From Streptomyces canus (GTDB lineage: Bacteria > Actinomycetota > Actinomycetes > Streptomycetales > Streptomycetaceae), in assembly GCF_030816965.1 (NCBI RefSeq), contig NZ_JAUSYQ010000002.1:1178001-1242000 (forward strand): a stretch of 64,000 nt of DNA. Direction: 5' to 3'. Below are positions 17,363-24,741 of this stretch, one piece after another. Position 1 is the first letter of the stretch. Each line of letters begins with the position of its first letter. The notes under the pieces were generated by a model. It ran no database searches. It saw only the letters and a list, made by a program, of their open reading frames with translations, and was not told where the DNA came from. A program made the translations under genes and the position numbers.

Positions 17363-18088
17363 TCAGGCCTTCAGGTCCGCCCTGTCCCCCATCACCACCA
17401 CGGGATGCAGATCCGGGTCGAGCGTGCGCAGCAGATACCGCATCGCCGCCCTGGACACGCTGACACAGGCGGACGTACCACTGCCGTGGTCCATGTGCAG
17501 CCAGATGCCGCCGCCCCTGGCGTAACCCTGGGGACGGGCCTGGTTGTTGGGCGGCGTGCCCTCGATCCGGTTGTAGTCGACGGCGATGACGTAGTCGAAG
17601 TCGTGCCAGTAGGACCGGGGCCACCAGCGTGGGGCCGCGATGGCGGCGGATCGCGTGTACGGCAGCCGGGCCCCGGGGTCCGGAAGCGCACCGCCCGCGT
17701 CACTGAGCGTGAACACGCCGACGGGGCTGCGTTTGTCGCCCTCGTGGTGGTCGGTGGTCCAGCCCTTCTTGCCGTTGTGTGCGGGCCGGCCTCGGACGCG
17801 GTCCCAGATGGAACCGTGCTTGGTGTAGAGCACGACGGTGGCATCCGCGGAGTCCTTGCCGTCGCCGTAGACCGCGACGACCTGGCGGGACGCGGCGGGG
17901 ATGCGGCGCTGGAGGCGGTCGCCGACGCCGGGGATGCGGGTCGGTTCGTCCGCGGGCTTGTCGGCGGCCTTGGTGTGCGGGTTGCCGGTGCCTGCCGGGC
18001 CTTGGCCGCCGCACCCTCCCAGGGGGATCAGCAGCGCTCCCAGGAGCGTCGTCGTCACCACGGCACGTCGTGCGTCTCCGCCTCGCAT
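17363..18088 (-). CDS. L,D-transpeptidase (YkuD-like) lipoprotein
   Basis: Membrane-anchored protein of 241 residues. The signal ends at a lipobox-like LGGC (Cys26) within IPLGGCGG. A Thr/Asp/Lys-rich linker leads to a YkuD-like catalytic domain with conserved HEGDKRSPVGVFTLSDA and the nucleophile region HMDHGSGTSACVSVS, in which Cys208 would be the active residue and His the base. YkuD enzymes make 3-3 peptidoglycan cross-links or attach proteins; in Streptomyces many such lipoproteins exist with unassigned roles. The start is the ATG at 18088. Confidence 0.85.
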   Translation of the reverse strand: MRGGDARRAVVTTTLLGALLIPLGGCGGQGPAGTGNPHTKAADKPADEPTRIPGVGDRLQRRIPAASRQVVAVYGDGKDSADATVVLYTKHGSIWDRVRGRPAHNGKKGWTTDHHEGDKRSPVGVFTLSDAGGALPDPGARLPYTRSAAIAAPRWWPRSYWHDFDYVIAVDYNRIEGTPPNNQARPQGYARGGGIWLHMDHGSGTSACVSVSRAAMRYLLRTLDPDLHPVVVMGDRADLKA

Positions 18089-18267
18089 CGCTCCATGGTC
18101 GCACCGCGGGCCGGGGAAAACCGATTCCGCGAGCGCAGCCGGTTCTCTACCGCGCGGCGGAAAACCTGTTGCCTTTGACCACGCTCTGCCGCGACCCTTT
18201 CACGGTTTGCAGCCGCCGTGTGCGGCTCCCTCCCACCCCCTGACACGAGCCACTGGACGTCACCGTC

Positions 18268-20106
18268 ATGCAGATCCAAGACCTTCCGTATCCCGACCCG
18301 GGTGTGCCCGACGCGCGCTCGGGCTCCCGGTTCCTGTGGTGGCTCTTCAGGAACCAACTGGGCGGACAGCTCAAGTCACTTGCCTGGGGACTGCTGCACT
18401 TCCTCTCCATCTCCGTGCTGCCCTTCTGCGTCGGTGTGGCCGTCCAGGCGGTCGTCGACCACTCGGGCCGCCGACTCGCCCTCGCGGGCGGCCTGCTGGT
18501 GCTGTGCTGCGTCGGCAGCGCGCTCGGCGACACCTTCCTGCACCGCAGCGCCGTCACCAACTGGATCACGGCCGCCGCGCGCGTCCAGCAGTTGCTGGCC
18601 CACAAGGCCGCCAACCTGGGCTCGGCGCTGACCCGGCGGGTCGCGGCCGGCGAGGTCGTGGCCGTCTCCACCGGCGACGTCGAGAAGATCGGCTGGTTCG
18701 TGGAGGCCTGGTCACGGTTCACCGCGGCGGCGGTCACCATCGTCGTGGTCTGCGCCGCAATGGTCGTCTACCAGCCGCAACTCGGCGTGGTCGTCGCCGT
18801 GGGCCTGCCGGTCCTGGCCCTCGCGGCGCTGCCGCTGCTGCCCCGCGCGACCCGACGCGCCGACGTCCAGCGCGAGAAGGCCGGCCGCGCCACCGAGCTG
18901 GCCTCCGACACCGTCGCCGGGCTGCGGGTGCTGCGCGGCATCGGCGGCGAGGAACTCTTCCTCGACCGCTACCGCAGGGCCTCCCAGGAGGTCCGCCACG
19001 CGGCCGTGCGCAGCGCCCGGATGTGGTCCCTGATCGCCGCGATCCAGGTACTGCTGCCGGGACTGCTGCTGATCGCGGTCGTCTGGTACGGCGTCCACCT
19101 GGCCCGTCAGGGCCGCGTCGAGATCGGTGAACTGGTCGCCGTCTACAGCTCGGTCATGATCCTGTCCTATCCGCTGCGCCACTTCGAGGAGATCGCCATG
19201 GCGTACTCCTTCTCCCGGCCCTCGGCCACGCGGGCCGCCCGGGTGCTGTCGCTGGAGCGGGCCACGTCCGCCGAAGGCTCGCGGGACAGGAACAGGGACG
19301 GGGACGGGGAGGGGGAGGGGAACGGCCTGCCGGCCGGGGATCTGTACGACCCGGCCACCGGTCTGCTCGCCCCCTCCGGCCGGCTCACCGCGGTGGTGTG
19401 CGGCGACCCGGATGCGGCGGGGCTGCTGGCCGAGCGCCTCGGCGGGCACCCCTCGGAAGAGGGCACGTCGGTGCTGCTGGGCGGGGTGCCGCTGGACGAG
19501 TTGCCGCTCGGTTCGGCGCGCACGGCGGTCCTGGTCCAGGACAAGGACCCGGTCCTGCTCTCGGGTACCCTGCGCGAACTGCTCGACGTGCCCGCCTCGG
19601 GTGCCGTCGGCGCCGGGGAGGCGCTCACGGCAGCGCAGTGCGCGGACGTACTGGCCGCCCTGGTCCAGGGGTCCTTGGGCGCCGAGGACCCGATGGACGC
19701 GCGCATCACCGAGCGCGGGCGGTCCCTGTCGGGCGGCCAGCGCCAGCGGCTCGCCCTGGCCCGGTCCCTGTTCACCGATCCGGAGGTGCTCGTCCTGGAC
19801 GAGCCGACCTCCGCCGTCGACTCGCACACCGAGGCACGGATCGCGCAGGGGGTGCGGGACCTGCGGGCCGGGCGCACGACCGTGGTGTTCACCTCCTCGC
19901 CGCTGCTCCTGGACCACGCCGACCGTGTGGTGCTGGTGCACGAGGGCGAGGTCGCGGCGGTCGGCGTGCACCGCGAACTGGTGCACAAGGAACCGCGGTA
20001 CCGGGCGGTCGTCACCCGCGAGACGGACGAAGAGGCCGCCCTCGACGACGTACTGAACGAAGTCGACGTATTGAACGAACTGGAAGAGATCGAGGAGACA
20101 GCATGA
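18268..20106 (+). CDS. Heterodimeric ABC exporter subunit 1 (degenerate ATPase: no Walker A, no H-loop)
   Basis: Half-transporter of 612 residues with six TM helices (about 30-320) and an NBD. The P-loop position reads CGDPDAAGL (about 378-386) with no Gly-Lys-Ser/Thr, and the switch His is replaced (VVFTSSPLL, about 540). By contrast the signature LSGGQRQR (487-494) and Walker B VLVLDEPTS are perfect. The NBD thus cannot bind ATP normally but can complete the partner's site. A charged Gly/Asp/Glu-rich linker (about 330-350) lies before the NBD. The stop overlaps the next gene's start (ATGA), so the two are translated together as a pair. Substrate unknown. Confidence 0.9.
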   Translation: MQIQDLPYPDPGVPDARSGSRFLWWLFRNQLGGQLKSLAWGLLHFLSISVLPFCVGVAVQAVVDHSGRRLALAGGLLVLCCVGSALGDTFLHRSAVTNWITAAARVQQLLAHKAANLGSALTRRVAAGEVVAVSTGDVEKIGWFVEAWSRFTAAAVTIVVVCAAMVVYQPQLGVVVAVGLPVLALAALPLLPRATRRADVQREKAGRATELASDTVAGLRVLRGIGGEELFLDRYRRASQEVRHAAVRSARMWSLIAAIQVLLPGLLLIAVVWYGVHLARQGRVEIGELVAVYSSVMILSYPLRHFEEIAMAYSFSRPSATRAARVLSLERATSAEGSRDRNRDGDGEGEGNGLPAGDLYDPATGLLAPSGRLTAVVCGDPDAAGLLAERLGGHPSEEGTSVLLGGVPLDELPLGSARTAVLVQDKDPVLLSGTLRELLDVPASGAVGAGEALTAAQCADVLAALVQGSLGAEDPMDARITERGRSLSGGQRQRLALARSLFTDPEVLVLDEPTSAVDSHTEARIAQGVRDLRAGRTTVVFTSSPLLLDHADRVVLVHEGEVAAVGVHRELVHKEPRYRAVVTRETDEEAALDDVLNEVDVLNELEEIEETA

Positions 20107-21884
20107 TCGGCGTGGCGCCACCGGCCTACGACCCGGCGGCACCGACGACGGCGAACACCCTGCCCGTCGGAGCCACCGCGACCGTACGCGCCTACGTGGC
20201 CGAACTGTTCCACCGGCACCGCCGCGCCTTCGCGCTCCTCGTCGGCGTCAACACGGTCTCGGTCGTGGCCTCCATGGTCGGGCCCTGGCTGCTCGGTGAC
20301 CTCGTCGAGCGGGTGTCGGACGGGGCGAAGGAACTCCATCTGGAGCTGACAGCCGGGCTGTTCGTGATCGCGCTGATCATCCAGGCCGTGTTCGTACGGG
20401 AGGTGCGGCTGCGCGGTTCGATGCTCGGCGAGCGCATGCTGGCCGACCTGCGCGAGGATTTCCTCGTACGGTCGGTCGGCCTGCCGCCGGGCGTTCTGGA
20501 GCGGGCCGGGACCGGTGACCTGCTGTCCCGGATCACGACCGACATCGACCGGCTCGGCAACGCGATGCGCGAGGCCGTGCCACAGCTGGCGATCGGCGTG
20601 GTGTGGGCGGCCCTGCTGCTCGGCGGGCTGGTCGTCACCGCGCCGCCGCTGGCCGCCGCCGTGCTGCTCGCCCTGCCGGTGCTGGTGGTCGGCTGCCGCT
20701 GGTACTTCAAGCGGGCGCCGTCCGCCTACCGCTCGGAGGCCGCCGGGTACGCCGCCGTGGCCGCCGCTCTCGCGGAGACCGTGGACGCCGGACGCACCGT
20801 CGAGGCGCACCGGCTGAGCGCGCGCCGCATCGAGCTGTCGGAACAGCGGATCAAGGAGTGGACCGCCTGGGAGCGCTACACCCTGTGGCTGCGGTCGGTG
20901 CTCTTCCCGTGCATCAACGTCAGCCACGTGATGATCCTTTCGTCGGTGCTGATGGTCGGTGGGGTGTTCGTCCTTCAGGGCTGGATCGGGGTCGGCCAGC
21001 TGACGACGGGCGCGCTGATCGCGCAGATGCTCGTCGACCCGGTCGGGCTGATCCTGCGCTGGTACGACGAGCTGCAGGTGGCCCAGGTGTCGCTGGCCCG
21101 GCTGGTCGGGGTCCGGGACATCGAGCCTGCCAGTGGAGACGCCGGGCTCGCTCCCGACGGGCGGGACGTGCACGCGGACCAGGTGCACTTCGGCTACGTG
21201 GAGGGCGTGGACGTCCTGCGCAAGGTGTCCCTGGAGGTCGCCCCCGGCACGAGGCTGGCGCTGGTCGGTCCCTCGGGTGCCGGCAAGTCCACGCTGGGCC
21301 GTCTCCTGGCCGGGATCTATGCGCCCCGGGACGGCCGGATCACCCTCGGCGGCGCCGAACTGTCCCGGATGCCCGCCGAACGCGTCCGCGAGCACGTGGC
21401 CCTCGTCAACCAGGAGCACCATGTCTTCGTGGGCTCCCTGCGCGACAACCTCCTGCTCGCCCGGACGGACGCCACGGACGCAGAGCTCTGGGCGGCCCTC
21501 GGCGCGGTGGACGCGGACGGATGGGCGGCTGCGCTCGACGACGGTCTGGACACCGAGGTCGGCTCGGGCGGACTGACCGTCACCCCGGCCCAGGCCCAGC
21601 AGGTCGCGCTGGCCCGGCTGGTACTGGCCGACCCGCACACCCTGGTCCTGGACGAGGCGACGTCGTTGTTGGACCCCCGGGCCGCACGCCACCTCGAACG
21701 TTCCCTCGCCCGCGTCCTCGACGGCCGCACCGTGGTCGCCATCGCCCACCGCCTGCACACCGCCCACGACGCGGACGTCATCGCCGTCGTCGAGAACGGC
21801 CGCATCACCGAACTGGGCAGCCATGACGAACTCGTCGCGGCGGACGGGGCGTATGCGGCGCTGTGGAGGTCGTGGCACGGGTGA
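20103..21884 (+). CDS. Heterodimeric ABC exporter subunit 2 (intact Walker A/B/His, degenerate signature)
   Basis: Partner half-transporter of 593 residues, six TM helices and an NBD. Walker A GPSGAGKST (389-397), Walker B LVLDEATS (about 513-520) and H-loop AIAHRLH (His549) are intact, but the signature is VTPAQAQQ (493-500) instead of LSGGQ. It supplies exactly the elements its partner lacks. Together they should form one composite catalytic site (this Walker A with the partner's signature) and one dead site. The ATG at 20103 overlaps the upstream stop by 4 bp. No regulator is adjacent; the divergent gene is the L,D-transpeptidase. Confidence 0.92.
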   Translation: MIGVAPPAYDPAAPTTANTLPVGATATVRAYVAELFHRHRRAFALLVGVNTVSVVASMVGPWLLGDLVERVSDGAKELHLELTAGLFVIALIIQAVFVREVRLRGSMLGERMLADLREDFLVRSVGLPPGVLERAGTGDLLSRITTDIDRLGNAMREAVPQLAIGVVWAALLLGGLVVTAPPLAAAVLLALPVLVVGCRWYFKRAPSAYRSEAAGYAAVAAALAETVDAGRTVEAHRLSARRIELSEQRIKEWTAWERYTLWLRSVLFPCINVSHVMILSSVLMVGGVFVLQGWIGVGQLTTGALIAQMLVDPVGLILRWYDELQVAQVSLARLVGVRDIEPASGDAGLAPDGRDVHADQVHFGYVEGVDVLRKVSLEVAPGTRLALVGPSGAGKSTLGRLLAGIYAPRDGRITLGGAELSRMPAERVREHVALVNQEHHVFVGSLRDNLLLARTDATDAELWAALGAVDADGWAAALDDGLDTEVGSGGLTVTPAQAQQVALARLVLADPHTLVLDEATSLLDPRAARHLERSLARVLDGRTVVAIAHRLHTAHDADVIAVVENGRITELGSHDELVAADGAYAALWRSWHG

Positions 21885-22968
21885 GGGGTGAGGGGGGGTG
21901 ACTGGGCGGATGAGCATGGGTGAGGGTTAGGGGGTGGGTGGACTGGGCGGATGAGCACGGGTACGGGGTAGGGGGGCGGACTGGGCGGATGAGCACGGGT
22001 ACGGGGGTGCAGGTGCCTGGCAGTGTGAGTGGCGAGGGTGCCCGGCGTGCCGGGGACGCCGGGATGGCGGGGTTCCGGACGTTCTGGGAGCTGGTGGAGG
22101 TGTCGACTGGGTGGGAGGTCGGCTGGGACGCCGAGCCTCCGGGCCCTTGGGCTCTGAGGCCCAGGACCCCGGCGGCTGGGCGGGGACGGCGGGGACAGCG
22201 AGGTTGGCGGGGAAGCTGAGCCTTGGGGGCCTGGGGCTCTGTGTCCCAGAACCCCAGGGCCCCAGGGACCCTGGCGGCTGGCGGCTGGCGGCTGGCGGCT
22301 GGCGGCTGGCGGCTGGCGGCTGGCGGCTGGCGGCTGGCGGCTGGCGGCTGGCGGCTGGCGGCTGGCGGCTGGCGGCTGGCGCAGTCTTGCGGGCCCGCTG
22401 TGAGGTCGGCAAGGCGGGCGGGCCTGGCCAGTCGTCCTGCGGCCGCACCCAGAACCCTGGCCCCTCCATCGGCCGACCCAGCCCATACCCTCCCACTGCG
22501 CACACCCCCCTGGCCCCACCGCCGACCAGTCCAGCCCGCACCCCGACCCACTCAACCGGCCACCCCAGCGCACACCCCCGGCCCCTCTGACGACCGGTCC
22601 GACCCACACCCCGGCCTCCTCCAACAACTGGCGCAACCCGTACCCCGCCCGCAGCGCACACACCGGCCCCTCCAACGACCGGCCCGACCCACACCCCCTC
22701 TCCGACCACCGGCCCAACCCGGACCCCGCCCCCCTCCGACCACCGGCCCAACCCGGACCCCGCCCCCTCCGACCACCGCTCCAGCCAGCGCAGCACCCCG
22801 TGCCGTTGCGCCGTCCCGAATGGGAGTGGAAGGCTGGACAGCAGCACCGGCTCAGGGAGCGCGCGCGGACGGCATGGTTCGACGGCGGGCGCGGCAAGTG
22901 CCCCGTGAGTCCGTGGTCCGCCCCAGGCCGCGGGAGGACCGGGCCCGTCCCTTCACCTGGAGGTACCC
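21885..22968. other. Repeat-rich intergenic region, no supported gene
   Basis: About 1.1 kb of low-complexity, GC-skewed DNA. The left part has three copies of GACTGGGCGGATGAGCA (21900, 21941, 21979). The centre holds a 7-bp microsatellite (22271-22381). The right part has near-identical direct repeats rich in CCGACCACCGGCCCAACC (about 22705-22780). Open frames cross it on both strands, but they encode only Pro/Arg/Gly-rich repeats without a ribosome site, so I do not call a gene here. Confidence 0.7.
22271..22381. repeat. 7-bp microsatellite, about 15.9 copies of CTGGCGG
   Basis: 111 bp of perfect tandem CTGGCGG (15 full units plus 6 bp). No interruptions are visible, which suggests recent expansion by slippage; the copy number probably differs among isolates. 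Not coding as far as can be judged. Confidence 0.95.
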
Positions 22969-23439
22969 GTGGACAGCTCCGACGGATGGGGAGACGACGT
23001 CTACCAGCCCGACGGCTCCGAGATCCAGGACGACGCGGGTCTGCTCGACGCGGAGGACACCCTGGAGGACGACGGGGTCGGCGATCCCCTTGACCGCGGC
23101 TGGTCCCCGCCGGAGAGACCGTGGGCGGTGGAGCACAGCGGTGTGACGGCCGCGGAGCGCAGGCGGGGCGAGACGCTGGACCAACGGCTCGCGGAGGAGA
23201 CGCCCGACCTCGCACCGGCCGGCGGTGACGGCATCGGTGACTACGACGGCTCCGACGGCGAGCTCCTGGACAACGAGGTCGGCGCGATGCGCTCCGGCCG
23301 CCTCGTGGCCCCCGACGAAGGGGCCCACGAGGACGAGGAGAGCGCGCTGATCGCCACGGACGTGGGCATCGACGGCGCCGCGGCGTCCGCGGAGGAGGCC
23401 GCGATGCACATCGTCGACGAGGAGCCCCTGTCCGGCTGA
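22969..23439 (+). CDS. DUF5709 domain protein
   Basis: Acidic, soluble protein of 156 residues of the actinobacterial DUF5709 family. The N-terminal signature DDVYQPDGSEIQDDAGLLDA and the PLDRGWSPPERPWAVE block are typical; the C-terminal half is acidic (EESALIATDVGIDG...EEAAMHIVDEEP). No known function. The GTG at 22969 follows GGAGG at 6 nt. Lies 78 bp before the L31 gene on the same strand and may share its transcript. Confidence 0.85.
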   Translation: MDSSDGWGDDVYQPDGSEIQDDAGLLDAEDTLEDDGVGDPLDRGWSPPERPWAVEHSGVTAAERRRGETLDQRLAEETPDLAPAGGDGIGDYDGSDGELLDNEVGAMRSGRLVAPDEGAHEDEESALIATDVGIDGAAASAEEAAMHIVDEEPLSG

Positions 23440-23517
23440 CCGCCGTGGCCGACCGACCCGTCCCGCACCGCCCACCGCACCGTCCACGCCCCATCCCGCC
23501 CCGCAGAAGGAGCAGCC

Positions 23518-23778
23518 ATGCAGCAGGACAAGCAGCCCGACTACCACCCGGTCGTCTTCCGTGACCGCTCCGCCGGCTACGCGTTCCTGACCCGGTCCAC
23601 CGCCACCAGCGACCGGACCATCGAGTGGGACGACGGCGAGACCTACCCGGTGGTGGACGTGGAGATCTCCTCCGAGAGCCACCCCTTCTACACCGGCAAG
23701 GCGCGGACGGTGGACTCCGAGGGACGTGTGGCCGCCTTCGAGCGGCGGTACGGAGGCGGGACCGGTCAGGGCAGCTGA
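23518..23778 (+). CDS. rpmE2: 50S ribosomal protein L31 type B
   Basis: Ribosomal protein bL31, the zinc-independent paralogue, 86 residues. Begins [20 protein letters not shown] and contains [20 protein letters not shown] and HPFYTGKAR, typical of type B. The CxxC zinc motif of type A is absent. In Streptomyces this form replaces the zinc-binding L31 under zinc limitation and is usually controlled by Zur; I could not see an obvious Zur palindrome in the 78 bp upstream. The ATG follows AGAAGGAG. Confidence 0.95.
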   Translation: MQQDKQPDYHPVVFRDRSAGYAFLTRSTATSDRTIEWDDGETYPVVDVEISSESHPFYTGKARTVDSEGRVAAFERRYGGGTGQGS

Positions 23779-23801
23779 CGGCGGAATCCGGCGCCCCGGC
23801 C

Positions 23802-24596
23802 TCAGATGAAGTTGAGCGCCGCGGCGCAGCCCACTCCCCCGAGGAGCATGAACACCGGCATCAGCACCTTCAGCTCGACCCAGCTGCCCGCCCGGAACCG
23901 CATGACCTTCGGCGGGCCGATCGGGTACCAGCGCTTGCGGCCCACCGGGATCGGCCACAGGACCGGGCAGCCAGAGACCGTCAGCGCGTCCCCGATGTCG
24001 TGCACGAGCGCGCCCAGCACGACCGGCAGCCCCAGCCACAGGTACGCCTGGCCCGGCTGCGTGAACAGCCAGTCCGAGCCGTTGCCCGGCTTGTCCAGAA
24101 CGCCCGCGATGATCCACGCGCTGGTCGCGGCCAGCAGCCAGACCAGGACGTCGGCGCTGGAGCCCCGGGTCGCACGCCACAGCAGGCCCTCGATGGCCAG
24201 CACCATGTGCACGAAAAGGATCGCCAGCACCGCCCAGCGGCCGCCAGTGATCGCCGCCACCGAGCAGCCCGCACCGATCAGCACGGCCCACAGCCAGGTG
24301 TGGGTGAGCGTGCGGTGTCCGCCGGAGCGACGCGGGTCGCCCTGCTTCTTGGTGGCCTTGTAGACGGCGTACGAGAGTTTGTCGACGATCTCGCACAGGG
24401 CCCGCGATACCGGCCCGAAGGCCCGCGAGATGGTGGCCGCCTTGTGGTCGAGGTCGGGAGCGAGCGCGGCGCCCGCGCAGATCAGGGCTCCAGCCAGCAG
24501 TACGGGCCATGGCATGGTGTGCCCCGTGGCGGCGGCCGCCGCTCCTACGCCCAGCCAGGCCGCGGCGCCCGACAGCGAGTGTGCTGGTCCCATCAT
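23802..24596 (-). CDS. Membrane-bound metal-dependent hydrolase (YdjM/DUF457 type)
   Basis: Integral membrane protein of about 264 residues with five to six hydrophobic segments. The family metal residues appear as GPAHSLSG near the start (His), LAPDLDHKAATIS (about 47-59), the cytoplasmic GGHRTLTHTWLW, and ALVHDIGDALT, giving the His/Asp set of the YdjM family. Role unknown; members are often reported as LexA-regulated or phospholipase-like. Two starts are possible, ATG 24614 or 24596; I prefer 24596 because GGGGCGGG lies about 10 nt before it. Confidence 0.82.
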   Translation of the reverse strand: MMGPAHSLSGAAAWLGVGAAAAATGHTMPWPVLLAGALICAGAALAPDLDHKAATISRAFGPVSRALCEIVDKLSYAVYKATKKQGDPRRSGGHRTLTHTWLWAVLIGAGCSVAAITGGRWAVLAILFVHMVLAIEGLLWRATRGSSADVLVWLLAATSAWIIAGVLDKPGNGSDWLFTQPGQAYLWLGLPVVLGALVHDIGDALTVSGCPVLWPIPVGRKRWYPIGPPKVMRFRAGSWVELKVLMPVFMLLGGVGCAAALNFI

Positions 24597-24741
24597 CGGC
24601 GTTGCCCGCCCCATTCCTCGTGTGCCACTGTCCAGTTGACCGGCTGCGCTGACGCCCCGTCGGCGACACAGCGTACTGGTCGTGATCTTCCCCCTCGCAT
24701 CCGATTCCCCCATCGGGCATCCGGGCAGGCAAGATGGGTGG

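Noticed and set aside
19167..21917. Long minus-strand frame opposite the ABC exporter pair
   Set aside because: Low-complexity translation and no ribosome site; the plus-strand frames encode intact ABC motifs.
22223..23146. Repeat-derived frame with tandem GGWRLAA-type residues, both strands
   Set aside because: Generated by the 7-bp microsatellite read in all frames; it overlaps the start of DUF5709 and has no family.
23439..23517. Zur box upstream of rpmE2
   Set aside because: Expected from family biology, but no AT-rich palindrome of the Zur type is visible in the interval.
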